NCBI GenBank assembly: GCA_012270625.1
Contig: JAAXHZ010000066.1
Coordinates: 1-9,463 of the forward strand
DNA from: Dehalococcoidia bacterium
GTDB lineage: Bacteria; Chloroflexota; Dehalococcoidia; SAR202; UBA11138
DNA length: 9,463 bases
Reading direction: 5' to 3'
This document shows positions 1 to 6,456 of this stretch, piece by piece. The notes below the pieces were generated by a model. It was given only the letters and a program-made list of their open reading frames with translations, made no database searches and was not told the DNA's origin. Numbering within the stretch: position 1 is the stretch's first letter; every line of letters starts with the position of its first letter. The translations under genes and the position numbers were made by a program.

Positions 1-485
1 GGTTGCTTCGGTGCCTCATGAATTTTGGCCTCCCTGTCTGGTACTTCTGAGGAGCTTCATGTCCGCTTGGCGACCGCGTTCGGATTGAAGCGCGGCCATT
101 TACTTGGACGCTTACTTCGGGGTTTGCCGGTAACCTGATAAATCAAGTGTGCGGGGTCAGGTCAAAAGCCACGACTGAGGGAGGTGTAGAAGTCGCTGCA
201 TTGCGCGTTGTCCGCTCTGCAGCTACGTCCTGAGCCTCAACACGATGTTCCCCGGCATAGTTGGGGGTGGAAGATTCCCATCTTTGCCACTTGGCGAACC
301 CAATCCCCATCCGCCGTCGGGCGCAGTATATGAACAGATGGTTCGGGTGTCAATGAGGGACGGCTCCGCCGCTGCTTCCCCTGTTTGCCCCTCGTACATA
401 GCCCAAAGTATAATCACCCTAGCTCTGCGTGACTTAGTTGTCAGCGCCGTTTTATAGAAAATCCCACCTCAGAGGTTGAACCCAA
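1..485. other. Region without a recognisable gene
   Basis: I find no convincing coding region on either strand. The open frames here (for example 245-457 on + and 223-417 on -) are 64-70 codons, overlap each other on opposite strands, have no clear ribosome binding site and show no family resemblance. Frames entering from the left edge on the + strand stop within about 90 bases. On the - strand a short frame starting near 100 stops at about 17, so no gene runs off the left edge. What can be pointed out is a promoter candidate at 385-414 and a GGGGTCAGGTC motif at 153-163. The stretch may be a leader plus the decayed remains of something older. Confidence 0.55.
385..414 (+). promoter_or_regulatory. 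Candidate sigma70-like promoter for the 486-3072 operon
   Basis: A perfect TATAAT at 409-414 is preceded, after an 18-nt spacer, by TTGCCC at 385-390, which matches four of six bases of TTGACA. Transcription would start near 421, leaving a leader of about 65 nt before the ATG at 486. It is the best promoter-like pair in the upstream region and points the right way, but chance occurrence cannot be excluded without transcript data. Confidence 0.45.
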
Positions 486-1628
486 ATGGACCTTACGCTC
501 AACGAGATTCAGACTATGCTCCAGACTTCGGCACGCGAGTTCATGGAGGACCAGGTACCCAAGACCCGTGTGCTGGAGATAGACGACAGCGAGTCAGGAT
601 TCGATCCCAACCTCTGGGAGCAGATGTCGGAGCTGGGATGGCCCTCGCTGGCAATCCCGGAAGAGTACGGAGGACTGGGACAGGGATGGGTCGATCTCGG
701 CGTCGTCTCCGAGGTCATGGGTTACTACGCCTGCCCAAGCCCGCTGCTATCGTCGGCAGTGTTGTCCGCTCAGGCAATCATCGCTGCCGGATCCGACGAG
801 CAGAAGCAGTCGATGCTCCCCGGCATCGCTGCCGGTCAGCAGATATTCACCTTGGCATACACTGAGCCTGACTACTCGTGGTCTCCCAAGTCGGTGCAGC
901 TTCAAGCTGAGCAGAGCGACGGTGGCTACGTCCTGAACGGCACCAAGCTGTTCATCCCCGACGCCAACGTAGCCGACCGCATATTGGTCGTGGCGCGCAC
1001 CTCCGACGGCGGCTCGGCCGAGCAGGGCCTCAGCCTGCTCGCCGTGGACCGCACGGCGCCGGGCGTATCGGTCCGTGTTATGGACGGCTGGATCGGCCCC
1101 AAGGCCTGCGAGGTCAACTTCGAGAATGTCGAGGTTGATTCCTCCGATGTCCTTGGAGAACCCGGCGAAGCTTGGGACGCTATCGAAGCGGCGATGGACA
1201 GGGCGACGGCGGTACTGTGCGCATTCATGTCAGGCGGCGCCCAGGCCGTTTATGACATGACCCGAGAGTACAGTCAGACACGGATAGCGTTCGGCGTGCC
1301 CATCGGAACTTTCCAGCGTGTACAGGACCACGTGATCGATGCGCTGACCGACGCCGACTCGTCCAAGTGGACCGCGTTCGAGGCCCTCTGGCAGCTCGAC
1401 GAAAACTTGCCCGAGGCCCAGGTTGGAGTATCGACCGCCAAGTCGGTTGCCAGCCTCGGCTTTCCCCGTGCCTGCGACGCCGCGCATCACGTCCACGCCG
1501 GCATCGGCGCGGACCTCGAGTACGGCCTGACCCAGTACACCAAGCGCGCGCGCACGCTCCAGCACTATCTCGGCGACCACGTGTATCACAAGGCACGTAT
1601 GGCCCGCCTACTCGCAATGGCTGGATAG
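486..1628 (+). CDS. Acyl-CoA dehydrogenase family flavoprotein, divergent
   Basis: This 380-residue protein has the usual three-part layout of acyl-CoA dehydrogenases: an N-terminal helical domain (about 1-115, with AIPEEYGGLGQG at 56-67), a middle beta domain (about 120-225, with YTEPD at 125-129 and a GTKLFIPDA stretch at 152-160), and a C-terminal four-helix domain (about 230-380, with TRIAFGVPIGTFQRVQ at 265-280). Family members oxidise acyl-CoA to enoyl-CoA with FAD in the cytoplasm. By eye, neither usual catalytic-base position carries Glu: the isovaleryl-CoA dehydrogenase-type position aligns with Ala240 and the short/medium-chain-type position with Leu362. The usual QxHGGxG cofactor loop reads HVHAGIG (335-341). 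It may be a non-catalytic partner subunit, as in heteromeric steroid acyl-CoA dehydrogenases, or use another residue. The ATG has a modest AGAGG (471-475) 10 nt upstream. First gene of a likely three-gene operon. Family assignment is firm; substrate unknown. Confidence 0.9.
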   Translation: MDLTLNEIQTMLQTSAREFMEDQVPKTRVLEIDDSESGFDPNLWEQMSELGWPSLAIPEEYGGLGQGWVDLGVVSEVMGYYACPSPLLSSAVLSAQAIIAAGSDEQKQSMLPGIAAGQQIFTLAYTEPDYSWSPKSVQLQAEQSDGGYVLNGTKLFIPDANVADRILVVARTSDGGSAEQGLSLLAVDRTAPGVSVRVMDGWIGPKACEVNFENVEVDSSDVLGEPGEAWDAIEAAMDRATAVLCAFMSGGAQAVYDMTREYSQTRIAFGVPIGTFQRVQDHVIDALTDADSSKWTAFEALWQLDENLPEAQVGVSTAKSVASLGFPRACDAAHHVHAGIGADLEYGLTQYTKRARTLQHYLGDHVYHKARMARLLAMAG

Positions 1629-1644
1629 ATCAAGAACCGTTCTC

Positions 1645-2334
1645 ATGACGACCGAGCGTGAAACCAAGCTCCCAACTCGCCGCTTCAACGTGGACGAGTA
1701 CTACAAGATGGCCGAAATCGGCATCTTGCCCTGGGGTGGCGGATATGAGCTGGTTGACGGCATCGTCTGTCTCCAGGGACACGGCACGCCGCGCCGCTTC
1801 ACCGTGGATGAGTACTACAAGATGGCCGAGGCCGGCATATTAGATTGGGAAGAACGCGTCGAGTTGTTGAACGGAGAGATAGTAGAGATGTCTCCAATCG
1901 GTGACAAGCACGCGTTTACGGTTGATGAGTTGGTCAACCTCTTTGTACCACTCGTGGTCGGACGTGCCCGCATCAGGTGCCAGAATCCAGTACGCCTCAG
2001 TAGTGGAGACGAACCGGAGCCAGACGTTGCGCTCCTGAAACTGAGGGAGGACCGCTATACATCCGGTCATCCTGGCCCGGACGATGTCTTGCTGCTGATC
2101 GAAGTGGCAGACACATCGCTCGACCGAGATCGAGGCGTCAAGCTCTCAATGTACGCTGAGGCTGGAATACCAGAGACTTGGATCGCAAACGTTCCAGAGC
2201 GCTCTGTGGAAGCTCACACGGAGCCCGTCAACGGTATCTACACACAAAGCCGAGTGTACAGATCAGACGAAGCTGTCAGCCCTATTGCTTTCCCGGACGT
2301 GTCCCTGCTAGTAAGCGAGATACTGCCGGCCTGA
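1645..2334 (+). CDS. Uma2 family (DUF820) PD-(D/E)XK nuclease-fold protein with duplicated N-terminus
   Basis: This 229-residue protein resembles the Uma2/DUF820 family of restriction-endonuclease-fold proteins, which are common in multiple copies in Cyanobacteria and Chloroflexota; their cellular role is poorly defined. The family core starts at about residue 52 with FTVDEYYKMAEAGIL, then a VELLNGEIVEMSPIG segment (72-86). The likely catalytic set is complete: Asp127 in PEPDVAL, Glu153 in LIEVADTS, and Lys166. Family members are commonly about 190 residues; this one is longer because residues 13-40 are a second, diverged copy of the 51-78 segment (38-residue period). In the first copy the conserved EIVEMSP has become GIVCLQG, so it is probably not needed for activity. 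The ATG lies 16 nt after the preceding stop with no clear Shine-Dalgarno sequence, so translation may be coupled. Met60 is a possible alternative start. A DNase role is inferred from the fold only. Confidence 0.8.
   Translation: MTTERETKLPTRRFNVDEYYKMAEIGILPWGGGYELVDGIVCLQGHGTPRRFTVDEYYKMAEAGILDWEERVELLNGEIVEMSPIGDKHAFTVDELVNLFVPLVVGRARIRCQNPVRLSSGDEPEPDVALLKLREDRYTSGHPGPDDVLLLIEVADTSLDRDRGVKLSMYAEAGIPETWIANVPERSVEAHTEPVNGIYTQSRVYRSDEAVSPIAFPDVSLLVSEILPA
1681..1842 (+). repeat. In-frame direct duplication inside the Uma2 gene
   Basis: Bases 1681-1728 and 1795-1842 match at 41 of 48 positions by hand count, offset by exactly 114 nt (38 codons). Each encodes RF(N/T)VDEYYKMAE(I/A)GIL. Of the seven mismatches, three alter the protein at two residues (Asn/Thr and Ile/Ala) and four are silent. 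Similarity at protein level continues weakly to the ELVDGIV / ELLNGEIV segments. The divergence suggests either an old tandem duplication or recombination with a paralogous Uma2 gene rather than a recent slip. Confidence 0.85.
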
Positions 2335-2352
2335 ATCTCTCCTCAGACACAC

Positions 2353-3072
2353 ATGACCGACCTTGATCTCTCCCATATCCAAGCTCTGACCTTCGACGTT
2401 GGCGGCACCGTGTTCGACTGGCGCGGCACCATCGAGGACGAGCTCAGCCGGCTGGCACAACAACAGGGAACCGATCTGGACGTACCTCAGTTCGCAACCG
2501 ACTGGCGGAGGGGTATGCTCGCTATGCTCTCCCGCGTCAGGTCCCGTGAGATTCCGTGGATGACCGCCGACGAGCTCCACCGTCGCGTGCTCGACAACGT
2601 CTTGGCCGACCACACCTCGCTCACCCTATCCGAGTCCGAGCGAGACGAGCTTAATGAGGTATGGCATCGGCTCCGGGCCTGGCCGGACGCTCCCGCCGCT
2701 ATCGAGAGGCTCCGCAGCCGCTACACCGTCGTCGTGCTGACCGTGCTGAGCTGGTCGATCGTTATCGACTGCTCGAAGCACAACGGCATCGACTGGGACG
2801 GCATCCTCTCCTGCGAGTTCCTCGGCGACTATAAGCCCGACGCTGGGGCGTACCACGCCGGGGTCAGGCTGCTGAGACTGGAGCCGGGTCAGGCGATGAT
2901 GGTTGCCGCCCACCCTGGAGACCTCGGCGCCGCTATGGCCGCTGGACTGCGCTCAGCATACGTACACCGCGAGGGCGAGACCCACGTCCTGTCAGGACCA
3001 GCCGGGGAACCGACCGAGTACGACGTGAGCGCGCGCGACTTCCCGGAGTTGGCAGACCTGCTGCTGGCGTAG
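2353..3072 (+). CDS. HAD superfamily hydrolase, haloacid dehalogenase type II-like
   Basis: This 239-residue cytoplasmic protein is a haloacid-dehalogenase (HAD) superfamily enzyme. Motif I is FDVGGTVFD at 14-22 with nucleophile Asp15. The second residue after it is Gly, not Asp, which fits the dehalogenase branch rather than the phosphatase branch. Motif II falls at VVVLT with Thr130, motif III is YKPD with Lys161, and motif IV is VAAHPGDLGAA with Asp190. An all-helical cap lies at about 24-105, and RAWPD (108-112) marks the return to the core. Type II L-2-haloacid dehalogenases hydrolyse 2-haloacids to 2-hydroxyacids through an aspartyl ester. By eye several of their active-site residues differ here (the Ser-Asn of motif II is Thr-Val; the Ser/Asn of motif IV are Ala/His), so dehalogenation is uncertain. 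Start ATG is 18 nt after the Uma2 stop with no clear Shine-Dalgarno. It ends 7 nt from the convergent hydrolase gene. Confidence 0.85.
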   Translation: MTDLDLSHIQALTFDVGGTVFDWRGTIEDELSRLAQQQGTDLDVPQFATDWRRGMLAMLSRVRSREIPWMTADELHRRVLDNVLADHTSLTLSESERDELNEVWHRLRAWPDAPAAIERLRSRYTVVVLTVLSWSIVIDCSKHNGIDWDGILSCEFLGDYKPDAGAYHAGVRLLRLEPGQAMMVAAHPGDLGAAMAAGLRSAYVHREGETHVLSGPAGEPTEYDVSARDFPELADLLLA

Positions 3073-3079
3073 TGGCAGC

Positions 3080-4135
3080 TTAGACAAACGTCAGCACCCT
3101 CGCTGCGTTATCCTCAGTGAGCGCCCGCACCTGATCGTCGCTGAACCCGCGACGTTTCATCCTGGGCACGATGTTCTCGAAGATGTGACCGTACCCGTGC
3201 CCGCCATATCTGATGAGACGGTGTCGCGTGCAGATGTCGTGGGCCATTACAATACGGTTCTCGCATCCCAGCTCGTCCACGGCTCTCTTGATGAAGTCCA
3301 TGCGCTGACTGTCTGACGGCATGTCCATGTCGGCCAGTGGATAGTGGCTCGACTCATTCCCGAACAGGTCCCACTCCAGGTAGCAGCCCGTCTCCGCGAG
3401 AGTCTTCAGCGCGTCGAACTCGGCTATCGTGCGGTCCAGGTGCCCCATGATGACGCGCTCGACATCCGCTCCCGCCTCGTCCAGAATCTCTATGATCTCC
3501 AGCGGCGCGGTCTCGTGCCGACCCGGGTGAATCAGTATTGACGCTCCGGTCTCCTGCTGCGCCACTGCGGACGCCCGAAGCGACTTGCGCTCGTTGTCGG
3601 TAAGCGGCCACGTGCAGCCGACCTCGCCGATTACTCCCGCGCGCACGTCTGTCCCGTCCGCTCCCCTCTCGATGTCCTCGACGATCCGGCGGACCAGGTC
3701 GTCCTCGGTGCGCGAGTCCATGTCATGTGGGTGCACCGCATCGACGTAGAAGCCCGCGCCCATGACCACGTTGATCCCTGCGTCGCGCGCGACTCTCGCG
3801 AGTCCGAGAGGATCCCTGCCGATGCCGATAGTGGTCGCGTCCACTATCGTCCCGCCGCCCGCGCTCCTGAACAGCCGCGCCTCTTCCACGGCGGCGTCCA
3901 CGTCCGTCAGCAGCAGATTCGGAAGGCTGGAGTAGTGGTTGTAAGCTATCCAGCCGCGATTTTCGAGAGTTATCTCCTCACGCGCCAGCCGCCGCGCGTC
4001 TGCCTCCGCCGGCTCCCTGAACATGAACCTGAAGTCGATTATCAGGTGCTCATGCGTCGTGGTGGGGCCGAGCTCCGACGGCTCCACCGGCCCGAGAACT
4101 GTCTGGACTTTACCCTTTATGGCGCTGCTGGACAC
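3080..4135 (-). CDS. Phosphotriesterase-family binuclear metal hydrolase
   Basis: This 351-residue protein is an amidohydrolase-superfamily TIM barrel of the phosphotriesterase/PTE-related group. All expected metal ligands are visible in order: His28 and His30 in TTHEHL, Glu171 in GVIGEVG as the probable bridging ligand, His203 in LIHPGR, His232 in MGHLD and Asp300 in MAHD. Classical bacterial phosphotriesterase and related lactonases have a carboxylated Lys at the bridge; the Glu places this protein with the Glu-bridged PTE-related homologues, for which lactone, ester or amide hydrolysis is as plausible as phosphotriester cleavage. No signal peptide is seen, so it is probably cytoplasmic. 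The start is GTG, supported by GAGGTG 7 nt upstream; the nearby ATG upstream is followed directly by a stop. It lies 45 nt downstream of the MFS gene on the same strand, so the two are probably co-transcribed. Natural substrate unknown. Confidence 0.9.
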   Translation of the reverse strand: MSSSAIKGKVQTVLGPVEPSELGPTTTHEHLIIDFRFMFREPAEADARRLAREEITLENRGWIAYNHYSSLPNLLLTDVDAAVEEARLFRSAGGGTIVDATTIGIGRDPLGLARVARDAGINVVMGAGFYVDAVHPHDMDSRTEDDLVRRIVEDIERGADGTDVRAGVIGEVGCTWPLTDNERKSLRASAVAQQETGASILIHPGRHETAPLEIIEILDEAGADVERVIMGHLDRTIAEFDALKTLAETGCYLEWDLFGNESSHYPLADMDMPSDSQRMDFIKRAVDELGCENRIVMAHDICTRHRLIRYGGHGYGHIFENIVPRMKRRGFSDDQVRALTEDNAARVLTFV

Positions 4136-4142
4136 TCCGGAA

Positions 4143-4148
4143 CACCTC
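4143..4148 (-). promoter_or_regulatory. Ribosome binding site supporting the GTG start at 4135
   Basis: On the - strand this reads GAGGTG and ends 7 nt before the GTG at 4135-4133. Spacing and match are good and decide the start of the phosphotriesterase-family gene. Confidence 0.7.
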
Positions 4149-4180
4149 GTGAGTTACATGGCCCCGATTCTACACCACGC

Positions 4181-5470
4181 TCAGTCCACACGCCTGAATC
4201 CCGGATAGACAGCCGCGAAGATCAGCGTAATGATCGCAAGCAGCACACCGCTTATCATCAGAGAGTCCGGCGTTCCGGTGCGCTCCGCCAGCAGACCGAA
4301 CGGAATCGAGCTGAGTGGCATCGCTCCGAACGTCATCATCGCTATGCTCATCATCCGGCCCCGCATCTCCGGCGCGGCCAGCACCTGCATCATGGTCATC
4401 GTCAGTGACATCGACACCGAGCTTATCGCGCCGATTGCCAGCAGGAGAGGCACCGCCAGCGCGTAGTTCGTTACCTGCGAAAACATCGCCAGAGAGACAC
4501 CCCAAAATACTGAGGAGCCAATCAGCCACAGCCCTCTGCGTTTTATGTCCGGAGCCGCAGCCAGTCCGAGCGTCCCCACCAGCGCGCCTATGCCCATGAT
4601 GGTCATGAGGATGCCGAGGTCGTCAGACCCCACGTTCAGCGCCTCCCGCGCCCAGGCTGGCATTAGCGCGTAGTACGAGAACCCGAACAGTGTGGTAAGA
4701 AGCACGAGGACTATCAGCCCCAGCCGACCGGGGTCTCCGGCAGCGTACTTCAACCCCTCTACTATGTCTCCGCCTACGCTCTTGCGGGAAGACGACGCGG
4801 ATGTCTTTCCAGCATCGACCATCATCGTGGATATCACGGAGAATACGTATATGGCGCTCACCGTGAAGAACACCCCGTGCGTACCGACGTACAGGATCAT
4901 GAATCCAGCCACCGCCGGCCCCACGATTCGCGTCAGGTTCATCCCCGAGTTGTTCAGGCTGATGGCGTTCATCAGACTCTTCTCTGGAACGATCTCCGAC
5001 AGCATCGCCTGGCGGCTTGGCATGTTGAACGTCATGAGCGACCCGTTGATGAATCCGATCACCAGCACGTGCCAGAACTCCACCATCCCCGTGTAGTCGA
5101 GCATGCCGATAACGACGGTCATCACCGCGTTGCCGGTCTGAGAGATGATTACCAGGTACTTGCGTGGGAGCCTGTCGGCGAGCGCTCCGCCAATCAGCGA
5201 CACGAACGTCATCGGTACCGAAAAGCTCGCCATGACCCACGCCAGCGCGACCGGAGAGTCGTCCGTGAGCCGCAGCACCAGCCATCCCCGCGTAATCATC
5301 TGCATGTTCATCGCCAGGAACGACACGAACGAACCGGCGACCATCCACCGGAAGTCGCGATACCGCAGCGACTCTAGCATAGGGTATCGGCGAGGTGACA
5401 GTAACGAGGGCTTCGTGACCTCTTCCGACGACGCGGCGGTATCCTCTGGAGTCAGTGTCCGCTGGTCCAA
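4181..5470 (-). CDS. MFS transporter, EntS/MFS_3-like
   Basis: This hydrophobic protein of up to 429 residues has about twelve predicted membrane spans between residues 43 and 422 and belongs to the major facilitator superfamily. The loop between spans 2 and 3 carries the MFS signature GGALADRLPRK (94-104). PSRQAMLSEIVP (151-162) and NNSGMNLTRIVGPAVAG (173-189) are typical of the MFS_3 group that includes the enterobactin exporter EntS and many drug/metabolite exporters. A charged central loop lies at about 218-245. Proton-driven export is the usual role, but direction and substrate cannot be read from sequence. The frame opens at TTG (5470) one codon after an in-frame TAG, with no good Shine-Dalgarno; residues 1-30 are polar and low in conservation, so Met31 (5380) is a realistic alternative. 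It follows the DppC-type gene by 104 nt and precedes the hydrolase by 45 nt on the same strand. Confidence 0.9.
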   Translation of the reverse strand: MDQRTLTPEDTAASSEEVTKPSLLSPRRYPMLESLRYRDFRWMVAGSFVSFLAMNMQMITRGWLVLRLTDDSPVALAWVMASFSVPMTFVSLIGGALADRLPRKYLVIISQTGNAVMTVVIGMLDYTGMVEFWHVLVIGFINGSLMTFNMPSRQAMLSEIVPEKSLMNAISLNNSGMNLTRIVGPAVAGFMILYVGTHGVFFTVSAIYVFSVISTMMVDAGKTSASSSRKSVGGDIVEGLKYAAGDPGRLGLIVLVLLTTLFGFSYYALMPAWAREALNVGSDDLGILMTIMGIGALVGTLGLAAAPDIKRRGLWLIGSSVFWGVSLAMFSQVTNYALAVPLLLAIGAISSVSMSLTMTMMQVLAAPEMRGRMMSIAMMTFGAMPLSSIPFGLLAERTGTPDSLMISGVLLAIITLIFAAVYPGFRRVD

Positions 5471-5491
5471 GATCTACCGCACACTGAAGCT

Positions 5492-5507
5492 GAATTGCAG
5501 AATTGCA
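5492..5507. repeat. Tandem octamer GAATTGCA x2
   Basis: Two perfect back-to-back copies of GAATTGCA lie between the candidate promoter at 5529-5556 and the MFS start. On the - strand this is about 15-30 nt after the predicted transcription start. It could be an operator-like element or chance; the sequence does not decide. Confidence 0.35.
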
Positions 5508-5528
5508 TTGCTGGTCACGATGATTCAG

Positions 5529-5556
5529 GTTACACGCGCCAGCCCAACTGGGTCAA
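5529..5556 (-). promoter_or_regulatory. Weak promoter candidate for the MFS-hydrolase pair
   Basis: On the - strand TTGACC (5556-5551) is followed after 16 nt by TGTAAC (5534-5529). The -35 matches five of six bases; the -10 is poorer and the spacer is 1 nt short. It would give a leader of about 50 nt before the TTG at 5470. It lies in the 104-nt gap after the DppC-type gene, so it could give the MFS and hydrolase genes separate expression from the ABC transporter. Confidence 0.3.
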
Positions 5557-5574
5557 CAAAGACAAGGAAATCGA

Positions 5575-6456
5575 CTACCCCCGATCCCCGCCACCAATAC
5601 TGCCTCTGAGTCGTGGGTCCAGGATGTCCCGCAGCGCATCTCCGATGATGTTCATAGCCAGCACCGAGACCATGATGGCAAGTCCTGGGAACGCGGCGTA
5701 CCAGCTCGCTCTGCCCATGTATGTGCGCGCGGACGACAGCATTGCACCCCACTCCGGCGAAGGTGGATGCGCTCCCAGCCCTAAGAAACTCAGCCCAGCT
5801 ATCGCCAGTATGGACGTCGCCATGCCCAGCGTACCCAAGACTATGATCGGAGCCGCCACGTTGGGCAGGATGTGTCGCACGACTATGCGACCGCCAGAAG
5901 CGCCCACCGCCTGCGCCGACTCCACAAACTGGGACTGCATTACAGACAGCGTCGAACCCCGCACCGTGCGCGCGTACCAGGGCACGGCGCTGATCCCGAC
6001 CGCGATCATCACGTTGACCAGGCTTGGCCCGAGCACTGCCATGATGAGAATGGCGAGAATTATGCTGGGGAACGCCATAAGCCCATCGATGAACCGCATG
6101 ATGACTGTGTCAACAAGGCGTCCCGTGTACCCAGCGATGAGTCCGAGCGCGCTCCCTGCCAGCACCGCGATCGTGACCGCGATTATCCCGACGGACAGCG
6201 ATATTCGCCCCCCGTACACGATCCTGCTGAACAGGTCCCTGCCAAACTCGTCGGTGCCCATCCAGTGCCTGGTAGATGGCCCCTCGAGCAGATCGGCGCT
6301 CTGCCGGAGTGGATCGTGGGTCGCTACAACAGGCGCGAGCGCCGCGATCAGCCAGATTGCGGCCAGGACTCCAAGCCAAAAAACAGCGATCTTATTGCCG
6401 CGCAGGTAGATAACGGCATAAGAGCTAGCCAACCGGTCGAGCAGCGTTACACGCAC
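5575..6456 (-). CDS. ABC transporter permease, DppC/OppC type
   Basis: This 293-residue inner-membrane protein is the second permease of a peptide/nickel-family (Dpp/Opp/Nik) ABC importer. The N-terminal span is at about 23-45, followed by the extracytoplasmic segment ending in GTDEFGRDLFSRI (67-79), characteristic of DppC-type proteins. Further spans lie at about 88-110, 130-155, 200-225 and 253-275. The ATPase-contact (EAA) loop is at about 179-198, including AQAVGASGGRIVVRHILPN (181-199), and GLSFLGLGAHPP at 221-232 is another family hallmark. The GTG start at 6456-6454 abuts the TGA of the upstream permease with no gap, indicating translational coupling; AGGT lies about 8 nt upstream of it. 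Length is normal for the family. It should pair with the product of 6457-7380 and two ATPase subunits that are not in this window. Substrate not predictable from this subunit. Confidence 0.93.
   Translation of the reverse strand: MRVTLLDRLASSYAVIYLRGNKIAVFWLGVLAAIWLIAALAPVVATHDPLRQSADLLEGPSTRHWMGTDEFGRDLFSRIVYGGRISLSVGIIAVTIAVLAGSALGLIAGYTGRLVDTVIMRFIDGLMAFPSIILAILIMAVLGPSLVNVMIAVGISAVPWYARTVRGSTLSVMQSQFVESAQAVGASGGRIVVRHILPNVAAPIIVLGTLGMATSILAIAGLSFLGLGAHPPSPEWGAMLSSARTYMGRASWYAAFPGLAIMVSVLAMNIIGDALRDILDPRLRGSIGGGDRG

Noticed and set aside
245..457. 70-codon + frame and overlapping 64-codon - frame (223-417) as small genes
   Set aside because: They overlap on opposite strands, lack a good ribosome binding site and show no family resemblance or convincing composition.
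3725..4408. 227-codon open frame on the + strand
   Set aside because: Runs antisense across the end of the MFS gene and the front of the hydrolase gene, both well supported. Its Arg/His-rich product has no recognisable motif.
4623..5348. 241-codon - strand frame inside the MFS gene
   Set aside because: Same strand but a different frame from the MFS protein; the Arg/Gly-rich product is typical of a frame-shifted shadow, and the MFS frame is intact, so no frameshift is implied.
5495..6409. 304-codon open frame on the + strand
   Set aside because: Antisense to the DppC-type gene; Ser/Thr/Met/Pro-rich composition with no family motif. A shadow of a GC-rich gene.
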